From Prevotellaceae bacterium (GTDB lineage: Bacteria > Bacteroidota > Bacteroidia > Bacteroidales > Bacteroidaceae): a DNA stretch of 6,051 nucleotides. Positions 1 to 6,051 of this stretch are shown here, piece by piece; position 1 is the stretch's first letter, and every line of letters begins with the position of its first letter. The stretch is taken from positions 1 through 6,051 of the forward strand of contig JAUNQM010000019.1 in the NCBI GenBank assembly GCA_030536165.1, read 5' to 3'. A model generated the notes under the pieces. That model did not search any database. It had not been told where the DNA came from and saw nothing but the letters and a program-made list of their open reading frames with translations. The translations under genes were made by a program, and so were the position numbers.

Positions 1-1456
1 CGCGGTGTCCGTCGTATTCGGCAGGGCTCTTAGGGTCTTGGTTATTTACAATGAATGCCTTGCCGTCCTCGCTGAAGTAAAATGATGGGTCGATGCCGGG
101 CACGTCAACCTTGATAGGTTCGCTCCAACCTTTGCGTGGGTCTTTAGTCTTTACAACAATGTTTCCTCCGCCAGCAGCGGTAGAGCCGATGGCTGTTACT
201 ATGAGATAGAATGTGTCGTTGTAAGGGTTGTATTTGATGTCTGGCGCATAAACTCCAGCCGAAAGACGAAGTCCGTCAGGGAAGTTGAGCTGTGAAGGTC
301 GGTCGAGAGCATATCCTACGAAATCCCAGTTGACAAGATCCTTGCTGTGCCAGATTGGCACACCTGGATAGTAGCTGAACGAACTGTTTGCAATATAGTA
401 GTCGTCGCCTTTGCGAGTGATAGAAGGGTCGGGTGCACAACCTGAAAGTATCGGGTTGAGATATTGAGTCTTTGCGTCGAATAACGGAATCTCATCCTGT
501 CCTTCGTATTTGAAATCGCTGAAGCGAGCTTTGTTATAGTTGATAGAGTTCATGGTTATTGGAGAAATCTTAGGGTTCTTGACTCCGAGAAGTGGTAGCA
601 TTACTGCAGCATATCTTTGTCCTAACTCGCGATAGCCTTGTGCATCGAAGTGGAGATTATCAGGACCGTTAGTCAGATTGTCCGACTTCACCACGTGGGC
701 GGTCTTGATAGTCTTAGGCAATTCATCGATTATAGGATTCATTGCCTGACACAATCCCTTTCCGTTGGCTTGCACCACTTCACCAGCGATTAGAGGCACG
801 TTTTTTGCTTTCAGTCCTAAATCTTTCAACAGGCGGTCATAGACAATCTTAACCTTGTCAGGCCAATCCTTTTGTCCTGTGTTTGATTCCCCCTGATGCA
901 GGAGAATACCTTTAATCACACCATCTTTCTGCGCACGTTTTGCCAAGCGAAGAAGATAAGCGTATGGGTCATCTTCATAAGCCTTGAACATAGCCCTCTG
1001 CCATGCTGGAGGTGCTACTTTCACTTGTTCTGCAACGTGTTCCTGCATGAAAGCCTCAATCTTACATCCGCCGATTGCCACGTTGATAACACCGACGCGC
1101 ACGTTCTCTGGTAGGTTTTCTACCAATGTGCGACCGAAATAATCGACGGGCGTCATACCGTTAGTCTTGCGGCAGAGAGGTGGGTATGCCTTATGCCATT
1201 GAGCTTGTTCAGGTGTCGTTTCACATGGGGTAAGACTGACAAATCTGTCGGTGAGACCGATGAAATCTTGTTCTTCAGGCCGAGCTGCGCCCTCCATGTT
1301 GCTTTGTCCGAAGCAAAGGAAGACATAGAAGTTTTTGTCTGGCTTTTGTGCAGAAGTGAATTGTGCGCACAAAACAAACAAGATTAAGAGACCTGTCGCT
1401 TTGATAGAAAACGACTTGAAATGCTTTCTGATTGAGGTGAAATAGTAGGCTTTCAT
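1..1456 (-). CDS. Secreted CE6-like acetylesterase / GH43 glycosidase fusion (C-terminus beyond the window)
   Basis: The frame is open from an ATG at 1456 to the left edge, giving 485 residues without a stop. Residues 1-36 form a signal peptide (basic start, hydrophobic core about 22-31, probable cut after Ser-Ala before Gln37), so the enzyme is exported. Residues about 40-290 are an SGNH/SASA esterase of the CE6 type: GQSNMEG at 50-56 with Ser52 as nucleophile, HQGESN at 187-192, and DNLHFD at 266-271 supplying the Asp266/His269 pair. Residues from about 330 are a GH43 five-bladed propeller: NPILSG and APDPSI with Asp343 as general base, PGVPIWHSKDLVNW, VYAPD at 402-406, and GIDPS with Asp456 as pKa modulator. 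The catalytic Glu should lie past the edge. These families remove acetyl groups from xylan and cleave xylosyl or arabinosyl units, so a bifunctional hemicellulase is inferred. Cys30 is a poor lipobox, so a lipoprotein is less likely. The gene is divergent from the sensor-regulator at 1666. Confidence 0.93.
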   Translation of the reverse strand, partial: MKAYYFTSIRKHFKSFSIKATGLLILFVLCAQFTSAQKPDKNFYVFLCFGQSNMEGAARPEEQDFIGLTDRFVSLTPCETTPEQAQWHKAYPPLCRKTNGMTPVDYFGRTLVENLPENVRVGVINVAIGGCKIEAFMQEHVAEQVKVAPPAWQRAMFKAYEDDPYAYLLRLAKRAQKDGVIKGILLHQGESNTGQKDWPDKVKIVYDRLLKDLGLKAKNVPLIAGEVVQANGKGLCQAMNPIIDELPKTIKTAHVVKSDNLTNGPDNLHFDAQGYRELGQRYAAVMLPLLGVKNPKISPITMNSINYNKARFSDFKYEGQDEIPLFDAKTQYLNPILSGCAPDPSITRKGDDYYIANSSFSYYPGVPIWHSKDLVNWDFVGYALDRPSQLNFPDGLRLSAGVYAPDIKYNPYNDTFYLIVTAIGSTAAGGGNIVVKTKDPRKGWSEPIKVDVPGIDPSFYFSEDGKAFIVNNQDPKSPAEYDGHR

Positions 1457-1480
1457 AGCGGTTTTAGTTTTATGATGTTG

Positions 1481-1508
1481 CAAAGATATACAATTTTATT
1501 ATTTCAAA
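1481..1508 (-). promoter_or_regulatory. Bacteroidetes-type promoter of the esterase-GH43 gene
   Basis: Read on the minus strand, TATCTTTG (plus-strand 1481-1488) matches the TAnnTTTG -7 consensus of Bacteroidetes primary sigma factors. A TTTG (plus-strand 1505-1508) lies 16 bp upstream, somewhat closer than the usual -33 element. Transcription would begin near 1474, leaving a leader of about 20 bases before the ATG at 1456. No Shine-Dalgarno sequence is visible, which is normal for this phylum. The box overlaps any upstream extension of the reading frame and so supports the start at 1456. Confidence 0.6.
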
Positions 1509-1595
1509 TGAAAAATCTCTGGTTTTATTTCGTATGCATTTGTTTCATCCATTGAAAAAAGTAGGTGGATTATTATGTTATTTGTGAAACAAATG
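1502..1595. promoter_or_regulatory. Inverted repeats in the divergent promoter region (candidate operator)
   Basis: An exact 11-bp inverted repeat is present: CATTTGTTTCA at 1537-1547 and TGAAACAAATG at 1585-1595, separated by 37 bp. The right arm ends two bases before the -7 box of the regulator gene. The submotif TTTCA/TGAAA recurs as smaller dyads, TTTCA-AA-TGAAA at 1502-1513 (overlapping the TTTG of the minus-strand promoter) and TTTCA-N5-TGAAA at 1543-1557. HTCS regulators bind near promoters of their own loci, so these are candidate binding sites for the AraC domain encoded at 1666-5397. The region is A/T-rich, which makes short chance dyads likelier. Confidence 0.35.
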
Positions 1596-1596
1596 T

Positions 1597-1604
1597 TAAC
1601 TTTG
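1597..1604 (+). promoter_or_regulatory. -7 box of the HTCS gene promoter
   Basis: TAACTTTG matches the Bacteroidetes TAnnTTTG consensus. The nearest upstream TTTG, at 1581-1584, is only 12 bp away, and no good -33 element occurs at the usual distance, so the promoter may be weak or depend on an activator. Transcription would begin near 1610, giving a leader of about 55 bases before the ATG at 1666. The leader has no clear Shine-Dalgarno sequence. Confidence 0.5.
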
Positions 1605-1665
1605 CGACATAAATAGACAACTAACCTTTTATTCCCGCAACGAATAAGAATATTATTACAAATCT

Positions 1666-4600
1666 ATGAAACAATTTCTAACTACAGGACTAAAGACGCT
1701 CCTCATTGCACTGTTTGTGCTCATTTCTTCCAACGTACTTGCAGGTAAGGTAAAGATTTTTGATGGCAACGACCTTTCATGCTCGCTTCCTTATTGCCTT
1801 GCGCAAGATAAGTATGGCTATATCTGGGTAGGTACTACTCACGGACTTAACCGATATGATGGCTATGAATTCCTGAAATATCACTATGATAAGGACAATG
1901 AGTCAACAATTTCAAACAACGACATTTCGTCTATGCTCTGCGACAATCAAGGTCGTCTGTGGATAGGAACAAACAAAGGTCTTTGCCGTTATGACTATAA
2001 GACCAATTCTTTCGTGCGATACAACGTGCCCGATGCTACGCCGCGTGTAAGTTCTATTTACGAGAGGACAAATGGGGATTTGCTTGTAGGAACTGCAGGA
2101 CATGGCTTGTTCGTTCTGAAAAAGGATGCTGAGGAATTGCAGAAGGTCGTTTGTCCGAAGAAACTGTCGTACGATCTCTTTATCGAAAGAATCTACGAAG
2201 ATGGAAAAGGCAACGTATGGTGGTCAACCCACCAGAACACTATTACACGTTGCGCTCTCAAAGGTAATAAGATAGATAAAGCCAAGGAATACACTCTGGA
2301 GTGTGGCAAGGTGAGTAGTTTTATCAAGTTAGATAATAGCGGTTTCCTCATTGCATGCACTCGCGGAATACTATCCTACAACTATGCCGCAGACAAGATT
2401 TCCGATGCAGGTTACGATTTGACGGCATTGCCTTTCGGTACTGAAATTATTACTGCACACGTAAACAGCAAGGGCTCTATCGGTATCGGAACCTCAAATA
2501 AGGGATTCTTCTACATACCTATGGGCACAAGAACTATGCTGCAGCCAGAGTTTAAAGAAGGATTTGACATTTCAAATAGCGAAATCAATGCTTTGCTGTC
2601 GGATGCGGATGGTAATTCATGGATTAGCTGCTATCATAAGGGCGTGGTGATGGCTTCGCTTTCTGATGATGTCTTTCACGTTGCAGGCACAATAATCGAG
2701 ACAGAAAAACAACTCGATAGCCGCCGTTCTTCCATCTCTACCGTCGATATTGTGAGTCTGAGAAGTCAGCTCGGAAGCGGTAGTATCAATATTGCCGTGG
2801 AAAACAATGGCGAATATTTTGTCAGCGACTACGGAAACGGAATGTTAATCTTCAACCCTTCTACGGGTGAGAAAACGCGTATGAGCATGTACCAAAAGCA
2901 GAGGAAGGGCGGCTACCTCACTAACGACTGGATAAACACATTGTTTATTGACAGTCGCCTGATGCTTTGGATTGGTACTGCCAACGGCACGAGCTGCATG
3001 GATTTGTCTGACCGCACATTCAATAAGTACGGTTGGAACGAGATTATGTCTGGCATAAAGTGTACGGCAATAGGCGAGACTCAGGAGGGCGACATACTGC
3101 TCGGTACCGACCAGGGACTCTATATATATAATAGGAAAGAGAACAAGGTTGGCGAAGCGAAAAACTCAAAAGAACTGCAGACGCGCATTATCTATGGTTT
3201 CCAGACCGACAAGGAAGGCGACGTATGGATTAGCACGTCAATGGGCTTGTGGCGTTGGGACGTTAAGAAGGATGAATTCATAGGTCTTCTGAATGGTAGC
3301 GGACTCCGGTCGAAGGAGTATCTGCCTAACAGCAGTTTCTGCTTTGCCGATGGCAGTCTTGGCTTTGGTACCAACGATGGAATCGTTGTCTTCAATCCTA
3401 ATGACGTGAAACATAATATTATCGACCTTGGTAAAGTTCGCCTGTCGAGCATTGCGATAAACAATGAGGTCGTAGGTTGCACGCAAGATGAATACAAGAT
3501 TCACCATGACGAAAGGCTCGTCACGCTCCACTATTCCATGTTTGATTTCCGTGGAAATGAGGACGTCACGTTCCAGTACCAGATAAACAACTCAGGAGAA
3601 TGGACGTCTGTACCTGAAGGTTCAAACACCATCACCTTTAACGGAATGGAACCAGGCACGTATCACATCGAAGTTCGTGCTTGTTGCAATGGCGTGTATT
3701 CGTCAGAGAACTGCATAACGACCCTCAAAGTCCTCCCTCCGTGGTACCTTTCAATCTGGGCGTCTGTGCTCTACTTGTTGCTTTTAGTCGGTATTATCGT
3801 GTTTGTTGTTAGGCATATAGAAAGCAAACGTAAGGCTGACTACGACGAACAAAAGATGCAATTCCTCATCAATGCGACGCACGACATTCGTTCACCGCTG
3901 ACGCTGATACTCGGCCCGTTGAAGAAATTGAAGGAGAAAATCACCGACCCTGATTGCCAGAACGACATAGAAACTATAGACCATAATGCGCACAGATTGC
4001 TCACATTGGTGAATCAGATACTCGATGAACGCAAGATTGACAAGAACCAGATGCACCTGCATTGTCAGGAGACCGACATGGTCAGCTTCGTGAAAAACAT
4101 CTGTCATCTCTACGACTTCAACGCCGATGAACGTGGTATCAAGTTCACTTTCAGCTCTTCAGCCGACAAAATCATGGCATGGATTGACCATACGAACTTC
4201 GATAAAATCTTGAACAACATCATTTCAAACGCCTTCAAATACACCTTCGACGGCGGTGAGATAAACGTGTCTATGCGCACAGAGGATGTTGTCGGACGAC
4301 AGGGAAGACTCGTTATCGATGTCATCGACAATGGTTTCGGACTGCAAGAGGACGACCCTGAAAAACTCTTTGTACGCTTCTATCAAGGCAAGAACTCAAA
4401 CGAATACAAGATAGAGGGCACAGGTATCGGGCTCAATCTGAGCCAGTCGCTGGTGAAGATGCACGGTGGAAAGATTACAGCAACCAGCAGACCTGATGGC
4501 GAACGTGGTTCTGTCTTCTCCATAGCCATTCCTCTTGGTAACGAACATCTTAAAGAAGAAGAGATTATCACTACGCCACAACCATCATCAACCAACCCTC

Positions 4601-5397
4601 ATTCATCGACCAGTAAGCCTCAGGCTAACAGGAACCTGAGGATTCTCGTGGTTGACGACGACCCTGCTATATCTGATTTCATAAGCGATGAACTCAGCAC
4701 GTGGTATCGTTTCAGTAGTGCAAAGAATGGTCGCGAGGCTCTTTCTCGACTGCTCAGCGAGCCTTTCGATTTGGTTATCAGCGATGTTATGATGCCTGTC
4801 ATGGACGGTATCGAAATGCTGAAAAACGTGAAGTCGAACTCAAACATCAGTCATATTCCTGTCGTTTTGCTCACGTCGAAATCGGCTGTTGACTACCGTC
4901 TGGAAGGACTAAAGAAGGGAGCCGACGCATATCTGTCGAAGCCTTTTGATATGGAAGAACTCCACATATTGATTGATAACCTCGTGGATAACCGTCGCCG
5001 ACTGCGCGGTAAGTTCTCAGGCGCACAGCAAGCGGAAGGCAAGGTGGAGGAAGTGAGCGTGAAGGGCAACGACGAAGCTCTCATGGAGCAGATAATGGAG
5101 TGCATAAACAAGCACCTTACCGACCCGAACTTCAACGTCGAGCAACTCTCTCGCGAACTCTGCATAAGTCGTGCGCAGCTGTTCCGTCGCATGAAGGAGA
5201 TAACGGGTATTTCAACGTCAGAGTTCATACGCAATCTTCGTCTTGAGCAGGCTGCACGCCTTTTGAGAGAGGGAAAAATCAATGTCAGTCAGGTGGCATA
5301 CAGTGTAGGTTTCAACAGCCAGACGCATTTCTCAACCCTCTTCAAAAAGCACTACGGCAAGTCGCCAAGCGAATATGCTGCCAATGTCGAGGAATAA
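1666..5397 (+). CDS. Hybrid two-component system sensor kinase / response regulator (HTCS)
   Basis: This complete 1243-residue protein joins sensor, kinase and transcription factor in one inner-membrane chain. Residues 1-26 are a signal peptide ending VLA. Residues about 30-590 hold repeated Reg_prop blades (IWVGT at 53, LWIGT at 98, LWIGT at 434, VWIST at 520), fitting two periplasmic propellers. Residues about 616-690 are a Y_Y_Y domain and 697-716 a membrane span. The kinase has His739 in THDIRSPL, Asn855 in the N box, DNGFG at 888-892 and GTGIGL at 918-923. The receiver has the acidic pair Asp997/Asp998, phosphoacceptor Asp1040, Thr1070 and Lys1092. An AraC domain with two helix-turn-helix units fills about 1140-1240. 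All phosphorelay residues are present, so it should be functional. Family members bind oligosaccharides and activate nearby polysaccharide utilization genes. The divergent CE6-GH43 gene suggests a xylan-type ligand, which is inference. The start at 1666 is set by the signal peptide. The length is slightly below the usual 1300 or more. Confidence 0.97.
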   Translation: MKQFLTTGLKTLLIALFVLISSNVLAGKVKIFDGNDLSCSLPYCLAQDKYGYIWVGTTHGLNRYDGYEFLKYHYDKDNESTISNNDISSMLCDNQGRLWIGTNKGLCRYDYKTNSFVRYNVPDATPRVSSIYERTNGDLLVGTAGHGLFVLKKDAEELQKVVCPKKLSYDLFIERIYEDGKGNVWWSTHQNTITRCALKGNKIDKAKEYTLECGKVSSFIKLDNSGFLIACTRGILSYNYAADKISDAGYDLTALPFGTEIITAHVNSKGSIGIGTSNKGFFYIPMGTRTMLQPEFKEGFDISNSEINALLSDADGNSWISCYHKGVVMASLSDDVFHVAGTIIETEKQLDSRRSSISTVDIVSLRSQLGSGSINIAVENNGEYFVSDYGNGMLIFNPSTGEKTRMSMYQKQRKGGYLTNDWINTLFIDSRLMLWIGTANGTSCMDLSDRTFNKYGWNEIMSGIKCTAIGETQEGDILLGTDQGLYIYNRKENKVGEAKNSKELQTRIIYGFQTDKEGDVWISTSMGLWRWDVKKDEFIGLLNGSGLRSKEYLPNSSFCFADGSLGFGTNDGIVVFNPNDVKHNIIDLGKVRLSSIAINNEVVGCTQDEYKIHHDERLVTLHYSMFDFRGNEDVTFQYQINNSGEWTSVPEGSNTITFNGMEPGTYHIEVRACCNGVYSSENCITTLKVLPPWYLSIWASVLYLLLLVGIIVFVVRHIESKRKADYDEQKMQFLINATHDIRSPLTLILGPLKKLKEKITDPDCQNDIETIDHNAHRLLTLVNQILDERKIDKNQMHLHCQETDMVSFVKNICHLYDFNADERGIKFTFSSSADKIMAWIDHTNFDKILNNIISNAFKYTFDGGEINVSMRTEDVVGRQGRLVIDVIDNGFGLQEDDPEKLFVRFYQGKNSNEYKIEGTGIGLNLSQSLVKMHGGKITATSRPDGERGSVFSIAIPLGNEHLKEEEIITTPQPSSTNPHSSTSKPQANRNLRILVVDDDPAISDFISDELSTWYRFSSAKNGREALSRLLSEPFDLVISDVMMPVMDGIEMLKNVKSNSNISHIPVVLLTSKSAVDYRLEGLKKGADAYLSKPFDMEELHILIDNLVDNRRRLRGKFSGAQQAEGKVEEVSVKGNDEALMEQIMECINKHLTDPNFNVEQLSRELCISRAQLFRRMKEITGISTSEFIRNLRLEQAARLLREGKINVSQVAYSVGFNSQTHFSTLFKKHYGKSPSEYAANVEE

Positions 5398-5429
5398 AAG
5401 AGGGTAGCGTGATATGACTCCTTTTGATT

Positions 5430-5453
5430 AATCGATATTTGGGGATGTCGATT
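5430..5453 (+). other. Weak hairpin downstream of the HTCS gene
   Basis: AATCGATAT at 5430-5438 can pair with ATGTCGATT at 5445-5453 as RNA (nine pairs, one of them G-U) around a six-base TTGGGG loop, beginning 32 bases after the stop codon. No T run follows, so it is not a standard intrinsic terminator. It may stabilise the transcript end or be coincidental. Confidence 0.3.
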
Positions 5454-5512
5454 GGCTAACTTGCTTTAGAATCTTCTGTTGATAGTGTTTTTATCTCCTG
5501 TTTGACAGTGAT

Positions 5513-5529
5513 TTACGGCGTAACGCGTT
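5513..5529. repeat. Two overlapping CG-centred palindromes
   Basis: TTACG-G-CGTAA (5513-5523) has five-base arms and a single central base, the same odd-centred layout as the repeats that follow. It overlaps a second perfect palindrome, AACGCGTT (5522-5529). They lie 12 bases before the first array unit and do not share its sequence. They may be part of the same element or chance. Confidence 0.3.
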
Positions 5530-5540
5530 TACATCCCTTT

Positions 5541-5648
5541 CACACCTTAGGTGTTCAGCTTTTCACACCTGAGGTGTTCGCCGTGAAACACCTGAGGTGT
5601 GAGGGGTGGTAACACCTAAGGTGTGACGACGTCAACACCTAAGGTGTG
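5541..5648. repeat. Array of five ACACCTNAGGTGT palindromes, period 23-24 bp
   Basis: Five 13-bp palindromes start at 5542, 5565, 5588, 5612 and 5635, giving intervals of 23, 23, 24 and 23 bp. All twelve arm bases are identical in every copy. The central base is T, G, G, A, A. The 10-11 base spacers are mutually unrelated. Flanking bases give direction: the first two copies are C-(13)-T and the last three A-(13)-G, so all fit an oriented 15-mer AACACCTNAGGTGTG, with two copies on the minus strand and three on the plus strand. Arms of neighbouring copies can also pair across spacers. Across the 4-5 spacer this is reinforced by TGACG-A-CGTCA (5624-5634), and across the 2-3 spacer by TTC/GAA. 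The function is unknown. Possibilities are binding sites for a dimeric protein, an RNA structure in the regulator's 3' region, or a small REP-like repeat. Confidence 0.9.
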
Positions 5649-5665
5649 GAGGCCTGCACAAATAA

Positions 5666-5671
5666 ACACCT
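5666..5671. repeat. Possible half copy of the array repeat
   Basis: AACACCT occurs here in the orientation of the last three units, followed by TTATATTCC in place of the AGGTGT arm. It begins 31 bp after the fifth unit, not 23, so it is out of phase. It could be a decayed sixth copy or a chance match to a short word. Confidence 0.25.
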
Positions 5672-5730
5672 TTATATTCCCTATGCGATGCTTCTGGATA
5701 AGGTCTTTTATAAGAGGATTTTACATTGCT

Positions 5731-5738
5731 TATCTTTG
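5731..5738 (+). promoter_or_regulatory. Isolated -7-like box with no gene downstream
   Basis: TATCTTTG matches TAnnTTTG exactly and is the same octamer as the predicted esterase-GH43 promoter. No clear -33 TTTG lies upstream, and the only downstream reading frame is 14 codons (ATG at 5741). If active it would produce a short untranslated RNA of roughly 140 bases ending at the hairpin at 5848-5880. Confidence 0.25.
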
Positions 5739-5840
5739 GTTATGCAATATATGAGCCAAAAGCAAAAAATAGTCTCATTTTTATAAAAGTTTTTTCATAA
5801 CCTTTGTCTTGTATTAGGCTGATTCCCGATTTTATTGCGA

Positions 5841-5880
5841 AAATAAAAAACCGACCACAACTATCTGTTATGGTCGGTTT
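5841..5880 (-). terminator. Intrinsic terminator of the minus-strand gene at the right edge
   Basis: AAACCGACCA (5848-5857) and TGGTCGGTTT (5871-5880) form a perfect 10-bp stem. AAC (5859-5861) and GTT (5867-5869) can extend it inward after one mismatch, leaving a five-base loop. On the minus strand the stem runs into TTTTTTATTTT, the classic U tract, 25 bases after the stop codon of the gene ending at 5906. On the plus strand only TTTATAT follows, so termination of transcripts from the HTCS side would be weaker but possible. Confidence 0.85.
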
Positions 5881-5905
5881 ATATGAAGGTGAGATTATGC
5901 ATTGA

Positions 5906-6051
5906 CTACGGATTCTTCTTGAAGATTGAGTAAGCCAGTGTTCCTGGGGTGGCTTGTACATCTGACGAGGTAAATGCATCGTCAGCGTAAGTGATTTTCA
6001 CAACACTTGTGGCATCCTTCCAGAATGTGATGTATGGATTATCGGCATCTC
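5906..6051 (-). CDS. C-terminal fragment of an unidentified protein
   Basis: A minus-strand frame enters from the right edge and ends at a TAG (plus-strand 5906-5908), giving 47 residues. It begins DADNPYITFWKDATS and ends LAYSIFKKNP, with VVKITYADDAF and SSDVQATPG between. The composition resembles a folded domain rich in beta strands, and a terminator follows directly, so it is probably a real gene end. I do not recognise the family. It converges on the HTCS gene and is probably a separate transcription unit, so its link to the polysaccharide locus is uncertain. Confidence 0.7.
   Translation of the reverse strand, partial: DADNPYITFWKDATSVVKITYADDAFTSSDVQATPGTLAYSIFKKNP

Larger units (their letters stand above)
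5398..5905. other. Gene-free convergent intergenic region
   Basis: These 508 bases separate the stop codon of the plus-strand regulator from the stop codon of the minus-strand gene at the right edge. No frame shows a plausible protein. The region contains a weak hairpin (5430-5453), a small palindrome cluster (5513-5529), the five-copy ACACCTNAGGTGT array (5541-5648), a half copy (5666-5671), an isolated -7-like box (5731-5738) and a terminator hairpin (5848-5880). Between about 5672 and 5840 it is A/T-rich and otherwise featureless by eye. Confidence 0.8.

Noticed and set aside
1153..1387. Short frames of 64-74 codons on both strands
   Set aside because: Both overlap the esterase coding frame, which has recognisable catalytic motifs and a signal peptide in this stretch.
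1443..1456. Lipoprotein signal on the esterase (Cys30)
   Set aside because: The residue before Cys30 is Leu rather than Gly, Ala or Ser, and a good signal peptidase I site (Ser-Ala before Gln37) follows.
3118..3135. TATATATATAATA tract as an internal promoter
   Set aside because: It lies inside the HTCS propeller coding sequence (Leu-Tyr-Ile-Tyr-Asn-Arg) and is explained by codons of a normal blade motif.
4893..5282. 129-codon minus-strand reading frame
   Set aside because: It lies entirely antisense to the receiver and AraC domains of the HTCS. Its Arg/Ser-rich composition is typical of a shadow frame.
5396..5425. Intrinsic terminator directly after the HTCS stop
   Set aside because: AAAAG pairs with CTTTT, but the stem then breaks into mismatches and a large loop, with no T run after it.
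5541..5648. CRISPR array
   Set aside because: The repeats are 13-15 bp and the spacers 10-11 bp, far shorter than any CRISPR. The repeat orientation switches within the array, and no cas gene is visible.
5740..5979. 79-codon minus-strand reading frame
   Set aside because: It runs through the terminator hairpin and overlaps, in another frame, the more convincing C-terminal coding frame that stops at 5906. Its composition is not protein-like.

Overview
The window looks like a Bacteroidales chromosome, most likely Prevotella or a close relative. The evidence is a hybrid two-component system (HTCS) regulator, a protein family typical of Bacteroidetes; TAnnTTTG-type -7 promoter boxes; A/T-rich leaders without a clear Shine-Dalgarno sequence; and a secreted esterase/glycosidase fusion of the kind found in polysaccharide utilization loci. 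The genus is inferred from style, not proven.

Layout. Positions 1-1456 (minus strand, running off the left edge) hold the first 485 residues of a secreted two-domain enzyme: a signal peptide, an SGNH/CE6-like (SASA family) carbohydrate acetylesterase, then a GH43 beta-propeller glycosidase cut by the window edge. Positions 1457-1665 are a divergent promoter region with a -7 box for each direction and TTTCA/TGAAA inverted repeats. Positions 1666-5397 (plus strand) encode a complete 1243-residue HTCS: periplasmic two-propeller sensor, Y_Y_Y domain, one membrane span, histidine kinase, receiver and AraC-type DNA-binding domain in a single chain. Positions 5398-5905 have no convincing gene. They contain a weak hairpin, an array of five near-identical 13-bp palindromes at 23-24 bp spacing (5542-5647), an isolated -7-like box and a strong terminator hairpin. 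Positions 5906-6051 (minus strand) are the last 47 codons of an unidentified gene that enters from the right and ends at that terminator.

How it fits together. The HTCS is probably the local sensor-regulator of a hemicellulose locus. A breakdown product, plausibly an acetylated xylan or arabinoxylan fragment, would bind the periplasmic sensor, phosphoryl groups would pass from His739 to Asp1040, and the AraC domain would activate the divergent esterase-GH43 gene and other genes outside the window. The substrate is inferred from the enzyme families only.

The least explained element is the palindrome array. Its arms are invariant, its spacers are unrelated in sequence, and its flanking bases switch orientation between the second and third copies. 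It lies between converging genes, where an ordinary promoter operator is not expected.
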